This document shows positions 63,802-64,000 of a stretch of DNA of 64,000 bases, piece by piece. The first letter of the stretch is position 1. Every line of letters begins with the position of its first letter. The stretch is from Rhodanobacter sp. Soil772 (GTDB lineage Bacteria; Pseudomonadota; Gammaproteobacteria; Xanthomonadales; Rhodanobacteraceae), in NCBI RefSeq assembly GCF_001428385.1, contig NZ_LMSK01000003.1, positions 62,001 to 126,000 of the forward strand, in the 5' to 3' direction. The position numbers and the translations under genes were made by a program. The notes beneath the pieces are model-generated. The model was given only the letters and a program-made list of their open reading frames with translations. It ran no database searches and was not told the DNA's origin.

Positions 63802-64000
63802 TTAGGCGGCGCGCAGGGCGGTCAGCGCCGCGGCCAGCTGCCGGGTGTCGTAGGGTTTCTGCAGGACGGTTTCGTTGCGCCATATCTCCGGGATGTCCTC
63901 GCCGCCGTAGCCGGAGGAAAACACGAAGGGTATGCCGCGACGGCGCAACACCACGGCCACGGGGAAACTCTGTTCGCCGGCCAGGTTGATGTCGAGGATC
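63802..64000 (-). CDS. Response regulator receiver domain, C-terminal part (cut by window end)
   Basis: The last 65 residues are visible. ILDINLAGEQSFPVAVVLRR contains the phospho-acceptor Asp, GIPFVFSSGYGGEDIPE the switch Ser, and TVLQKPYDTRQLAAALTALRAA the conserved Lys-Pro. The protein ends right after the receiver fold, so it has no output domain downstream of it. Single-domain receivers of this kind often accompany HWE/HisKA2 kinases. The N-terminus is outside the window. Confidence 0.8.
   Translation of the reverse strand, partial: ILDINLAGEQSFPVAVVLRRRGIPFVFSSGYGGEDIPEIWRNETVLQKPYDTRQLAAALTALRAA

Noticed and set aside
61230-63989. 919-codon open frame antisense to fusA
   Set aside because: Shadow of EF-G codon bias; His/Val/Arg-rich composition without domain signals.

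Overview
The window looks like a chromosomal segment of a high-GC gammaproteobacterium of the order Xanthomonadales, probably Rhodanobacteraceae (Rhodanobacter/Dyella/Luteibacter type). The basis is the GC-rich codon use, glycan genes sitting beside etfA, a Xanthomonad-type TonB-dependent receptor, TonB proteins with long Gln-rich regions, fused cysNC, GTP-dependent PEP carboxykinase, and REP-like and multi-hairpin intergenic elements. The genus is inferred, not shown. No tRNA, rRNA, CRISPR array, intact insertion sequence or prophage was seen.

Region by region. 1-14.1 kb is a surface-glycan region threaded through the electron-transfer-flavoprotein genes: epimerase (partial), GT4, methyltransferase, etfA, etfB, a WbsX/RgpF-type protein and a GT2+GT4 protein, then ETF-ubiquinone oxidoreductase, all on minus. 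On plus follows a three-gene gtr-like cassette (12-TM-type protein, GtrA flippase, GtrB-like transferase). 14.4-20.4 kb holds an amidase, sulfate activation (cysD, cysNC) and glycine cleavage (gcvT, gcvH). 21-27 kb holds a MetJ-like repressor fused to a histone H1-like Lys/Ala tail, a TonB protein, a serine beta-lactamase-like hydrolase and a LemA/M48-protease pair. 27-32.3 kb holds a GMC oxidoreductase, an MFS/Npt-like carrier, a CBS protein, mtgA and hslO.

32.3-50 kb is rich in signalling and central metabolism. It has a GAF-GAF-GGDEF-EAL protein, an outer-membrane-like protein, a sigma/anti-sigma/DUF4097 operon, pckG, a TetR regulator divergent from an alpha/beta hydrolase-fadE-thioesterase operon, a receiver-GGDEF protein, a remnant of cheR and a 1215-aa hybrid histidine kinase. 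50-52.6 kb carries a CPBP protease and prfC.

52.7-55.8 kb is an accessory patch. It has a multi-hairpin intergenic element, a DUF4411 (PIN-like)/ImmA-IrrE pair, GGGACAAATT repeats and a TumE/TumA toxin-antitoxin module with a palindromic operator candidate. A 14-bp direct repeat lies on each side of the DUF4411/ImmA pair. 55.9-64 kb returns to core genes: an M20 peptidase, mntP behind a manganese (yybP-ykoY) riboswitch, a TonB-dependent receptor, a stand-alone EF-G with a GTG start, and the C-terminus of a response regulator cut by the window end.

How genes work together: EtfAB pass electrons from acyl-CoA dehydrogenases such as FadE to ETF-QO and the quinone pool. The glycan genes probably build and decorate O-antigen. 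TonB powers receptors like the one at 58-61 kb. The riboswitch ties Mn export to cell Mn. The most unusual items are the MetJ-H1 fusion with a met-box-like site upstream, the multi-hairpin element with AGGA loops, the toxin-antitoxin patch and the cheR remnant.
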